Part shown: positions 60,117-64,000 of the stretch, piece by piece | Layout of the letters: each line of letters starts with the position of its first letter | Position numbering within the stretch: the stretch's first letter is position 1 | Assembly (NCBI GenBank): GCA_964030475.1 | Contig: CAXIPT010000005.1 | Span: 5,448,436 to 5,512,435 of the forward strand | Length of the DNA: 64,000 nucleotides | Direction: 5' to 3' | DNA from: Tethya wilhelma | Lineage: Eukaryota > Porifera > Demospongiae > Tethyida > Tethyidae | The notes under the pieces: model-generated | What the model saw: the letters and a program-made list of their open reading frames with translations, nothing else | Told to the model about the DNA's origin: nothing | Database searches by the model: none | Position numbers and translations under genes: made by a program

Positions 60117-60124
60117 ACGTCACT

Positions 60125-60154
60125 TGACGTCAATACATGGGCCGGGTATAAAAA
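60125..60154 (+). promoter_or_regulatory. CRE/ATF site and TATA box of INTS6
   Basis: A perfect palindromic TGACGTCA at 60125-60132, a half-site ACGTCA at 60118, and TATAAAAA at 60147-60154, about 130 bases before the INTS6 start codon. Spacing fits a focused promoter with cAMP/ATF-type input. Confidence 0.6.
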
Positions 60155-60283
60155 CGGCAGAAAACTTTTTACTCCTTCAGAGCTGCACTCGCGGCTGTGA
60201 AAGAAGGTTGATTGGAGAGTCCACTGAGTGATGGAGTTAGCTTTATTCGTATCACATGTGATTCTTGCCGTGGCTTAATAAGC

Positions 60284-63200
60284 ATGGGAATCATTTTGTT
60301 CTTGGTAGACACGAGTGCTTCCATGAACCAAAAGACCTATCTAGGCACGTCATACCTTGATGTAGCTAAGGTGGCCATAGAAACGTTCACGAAGGTATGC
60401 CCCTCTACGGTTAAGTCAATCATCGTCCGTTTGTTGGTTTGCATGCACTTGTGCTGTTCAAGGTGGCACGGCTGCAGCTGACATGCGATTTGTGATGTGT
60501 TGCATGCTTACTATTAAAATGGTGGGTCTATTGTTGTGGTAGAATTGTAATATGTTGGGTGTTGTACTACTACGAAGTTGTGAGTGGGCGTATGATTATG
60601 AAGCTCATGCATAAAATTTTGCATGTGTGCTGAGCAAATTGAAAGCAACTGGTGTCAAACAAATTCTCTTTTTCCTTTTTGTGTTCTAACAGTATCACAC
60701 TCGAGATCCGTCTAGCCGTGGTGATAGATACATGTTGGTTTCTTACGATGAACTAAATCCCGTCAAGGTATAGATTCATACGTACCACGTACGTTTTGTG
60801 TATCTGAGTACAATCTTGTGTTATTGCGAAGCTAATAGAGTCGGTGCAATCAAATACTCCCTTATGCTAATGTACAGGAGTGATACAGAGAAATGGGCAC
60901 CTGTAACATCCTTTCGTATGGCAAAAATTAACTATTTCCAGTATCATTTGGCCAAATATTTCCAGTTTTTTGATGATGTGATTATTTATTGCACCTACCG
61001 TATTTGAAAGTTTCTTCCCTGCTATGCCTGCATGGCTGCATGGGAAATACCACATTATTGTGTAGCGTTTGTCTGAACTTGTTCTTGAGATCATTGCATT
61101 TTACACAATGACACATATATTGCTCACAATGTGGTGTAATTATAGGCATATATTATTGTTATGAAGTGGGCCTATAGCTAGCTTTCATTTTTGATTCGAT
61201 CTGTTAATTTGCTATTAGCCAACTAGGCATATTTATATGACATTGTGTACAAATGGGTTTTATTGCTCACAAAGACTTAATTCTTTTGCTCATTTCTTTC
61301 TTCTCTCTTCCTCAATAATTACAACATACGTACATGTTGTGTACCCTCTCACCCTGACCTTCAATCTCTTCCATCTCTAGGCTGGTTGGAAAGAGAACCA
61401 CACTGCCTTTGTTTCAGAGTTGAAGAATCTCACGGCTACTTCTCTGTCCACGTTTGGCCGATCTCTGAAGGAGGCGTTCGATCTGCTCAACATTCACAGG
61501 CTGCACACTGGGATAGACCACTATGGACAGGTATCGTTAAATTGGTGTGCTTTTATTGTGTATACAGTTATTCATGCATGCGTACATGCACATGTATAGA
61601 CAAGTATGTTTGTATGTTTGTTTGCCTATTCATGATGTGTTTAGAATCAATATTGCTGGAAAATAACGTACTAAACTATGTTAGTATGATTTCTTTAGCT
61701 TCAAATGTACTTTTTTTATGTATATACAAGTTTTATAGTATTATATATACTCAAAATAATTTCTTTAATGTGCTATAATTAGAACCATCCTCCCTGTTAC
61801 TAAAACTGTAGTGGTGATGTCATTAACCACTCTCTGTCTAACAACCATAACTGTTAATTGATTCAAATTGACACTCTACATCCTCCCACTCCCATAGGGT
61901 CGTAACCCATTCTATTTAGAGCCCGCCGTGGTCATAGCACTCACTGATGGAGGCAAACTCATCAACTCAACCACAGTTGAACAAGAGGTAGAGATATCAA
62001 TACTGCAGTTTTGAATTTATATATCATGTACGCATAAGCTTTCAACTAGCTTGTGTACGTTCAACATGTGTTATTAGTTGCTGGTAAATTAGAGTTAATA
62101 AATAAATCCATGCCCGGCCACCTAAACAGGAAGTATATTATTTCGTGTAGCCTCAATCTATAGTATTAGTGCATGTTCATAGAGCAAGAATATCAGTACT
62201 GACTTCCTGTGAAGAATTTCCACGAATGCCTGTACAACATATAACCACTGCTAGCCTCCAGACCTAGAGATGACATACTTCCATGACATAATAATATAAA
62301 CCACACAGCATATGTTGACCACATAGTTGGTATCCTACACTGTAGTAATTTATGCTGCTAACTCTGACCACATGATAAGAGAGAGGCTATCAACATCAGT
62401 TGTGGTGCAGAGGCCTGTAGGAATGCTGTGTCAGCAATCCTTTTTTTTTCTTGCGTAATCAGCAATAGTTATTTTTTTTGCAGTCTATATAGTTCGTTAT
62501 AATTTTTGAGCAATCGTCTGGCTTGCAGTTATATAGTCTAGCTTTGCCACACACCAGACATACTCACTCAAAACCTCTGCAGGTGATCGATTTTGAGACA
62601 CAAAGTTTTATATTTTTGTGAAAGCTAGTGACTCTTCTGTTGCGTCTGACCTATGTGGGAATCCATCTTCTTAGTTAACTTATTGCTCCCCTCCCAGTAC
62701 ATTGTACATGTGGTGGAACCAAATGTCTGTAGATCTATAGCTATGTGTCTCGATCGTATAGTTTTGTTTCGTGGGTCAATTTGGATTTCACTTTCACTGT
62801 AGCATTCAATCAACGTACCACGTACGTTTTGTGTATCTGAGTACAATCTTGTGTTATTGTGGAGCTAATAGAAGGGTTACAATCAAATACTCCCATATGG
62901 CAAATGTACAGGAGGGATACAGAGAAATGGGCAGCTGACTTCCATATGGCAAAAACATAATTATTTCCAGTATCATTTGGCCAAATGTGTCCAGTTTTTT
63001 TGATGATGTGATTGCACCTGCCATATTGGAAAGTTTCTTCCCTGCTATGCATGCATGGCTGGATAAAATTGGGAAATACCATGCACTTTATTGTGTAGCA
63101 TTTGTCTGAACTTGTTCTTGAGATCATTGCATTTTACACAATGACACATATTGCTCACAATGTGGTATAATTATAGTCATATCTTATTGTTATGAAGTGG

Positions 63201-63990
63201 GCCTAGCTAGCTTTCATTTTTGATTCGATATGTTTGCTATTAGCCAACTAGGCATATTCATATAACATTGTGTACAAAGGGGTTTTATTACTCACAAAGA
63301 CAATTCTTTTGCTTATTTCTTTCTCCTCTCTTCCTCAATAATTGCAACGTACGTACGTACATGTGTGTACCCTCTCACCCTGACCTTCAATCTCTTCCAT
63401 CTCTAGGCTGGTTGGAAAGAGAACCACACCGCCTTTGTTTCAGAGCTGAAGAATCTCACGGCTACTTCTCTGTCCACGTTTGGCCGATCTCTGAAGGAGG
63501 CGTTCGATCTGCTCAACATTCACAGGCTGCACACTGGGATAGACCACTATGGACAGGTATCGTGTTGTGTATACAGTTATTCATGCATGCGTACATACAT
63601 ACACATGTATGTATAGACAAGTATGTTTGTATGTTTGTTTGCCTATTCATGATGTGTTTAGAATCAATATTGCTGGAAAATAAGTACTGAACTATGTTAG
63701 TATGATTTCTTTAGCTTCAAAGGTACTTTTTTATGTACAAGCTCTAGTATTATACTCTGAAATAATTTCTTTAATGTGCTATAATTAGAACCAACCTCCT
63801 GTTACTAAAACTGTAGTGGTGATGTCATTGACCACTCTCTGTCTACAACCATAATTGTTAATTGATTCAAATTAACACTCTACATCCTCCCACTCCATAG
63901 GGCCGTAACCCATTCTATTTAGAGCCCGCCGTGGTCATAGCACTCACAGATGGAGGCAAACTTATCAACTCAACAACAGTTGAACAAGAG
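60284..63990 (+). CDS. INTS6: Integrator complex subunit 6, N-terminal VWA domain (partial)
   Basis: INTS6 is a scaffold subunit of Integrator, the nuclear complex that cleaves snRNA and many promoter-proximal transcripts; it bridges to PP2A. Exons: 60284-60394, 60693-60767, 61381-61530, 61898-61987, then second copies of the last two at 63407-63556 and 63901-63990. Exon 1 starts MGIILFLVDTSASMNQKTYL with the DxSxS MIDAS motif of the VWA fold; then RDPSSRGDRYMLVSYDE, AGWKENHTAFVSELKNL, FGRSLKEAFDLLNIHRLHTG and GRNPFYLEPAVVIALTDGGK. All are typical of INTS6. All exons are phase 0. The protein continues past the window edge. Confidence 0.9.
60783..61995. repeat. Direct duplication, first unit (INTS6 exons 3-4)
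   Basis: About 1.2 kb, including intron sequence from TACCACGTACGTTTTGTGTA through exon 4, repeated at 62813-64000 with small indels and substitutions in introns. The protein encoded by the two exon pairs is identical as far as I can read. Confidence 0.85.
61988..62812. other. Intron between duplicated INTS6 exon pairs
   Basis: Unique non-coding sequence. No exon recognised. Confidence 0.5.
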
Positions 63991-64000
63991 GTAGAGACAT
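62813..64000. repeat. Direct duplication, second unit (INTS6 exons 3-4)
   Basis: Counterpart of 60783-61995, running to the window end. Distance between units is about 2.03 kb. Confidence 0.85.

Overview
The window is nuclear DNA from an animal, most likely a demosponge (Amphimedon-like). Coding sequence is cut into many short exons with GT..AG introns, mostly 50-300 bp, inside AT-rich spacer rich in CA/TG tracts and small inverted-repeat elements. Gene content is metazoan (FNDC3, CANT1, INTS6, nidogen NIDO and SRCR domains, EGF modules) mixed with families rare in animals but common in bacteria and fungi (glutathionyl-hydroquinone reductase, CARDB repeats, an RHS/YD shell). The species is an inference; no marker gene is present.

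Layout. 1-2649 and 7695-11104 (+) hold FNDC3-like fibronectin III exons; five exons occur twice. Between them, 2951-7688 carries, on the minus strand, most of a CANT1 nucleotidase (7203-5095) and the first half of a seven-helix receptor (4799-3937). The first CANT1 exon is on the plus strand at 11290-11551, and the last half of the receptor is on the plus strand at 24065-25118. The splice phases fit across these breaks, so 2951-7688 looks inverted and displaced, by misassembly or a real inversion. 11640-11929 is an orphan xanthine dehydrogenase exon. 12425-14096 is a truncated NIDO-NIDO gene, 16608-18037 (-) a truncated glutathionyl-hydroquinone reductase (GHQR), 18582-22287 a NIDO-NIDO-SRCR copy, 25303-26639 (-) and 26952-28504 (+) two complete GHQR genes.

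29064-53777 (+) is the centrepiece: one gene of about 43 recognisable exons encoding a type I membrane protein of roughly 5,000 residues. Order: signal peptide, two NIDO domains, SRCR, six cadherin-like 'LDMN' modules, HYR/Ig-like modules, about nine CARDB modules, a PPC-like and IPT-like region, an RHS/YD shell with intact core, a bacterial-adhesin-like module, EGF, two further beta modules, EGF-CA, one TM helix and an acidic tail. A 383-base gap (47306-47688) hides at least one exon.

After it come a metallophosphoesterase (54163-55893, -), two tandem secreted PLAT-like genes (56310-57017 and 57472-58221), a decayed metallophosphoesterase copy (58730-59664, +), and the 5' part of INTS6 (60284-63990) whose exons 3-4 appear twice.

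Isolated N characters at 7689, 13933, 14097, 18038, 20976, 23958 and 31553 and N runs at 11930-11970 and 47306-47688 mark joins. Several coincide with inverted or duplicated sequence, so much of 1-35000 is probably a patchwork of allelic or paralogous contigs; gene content is more reliable than gene order there.
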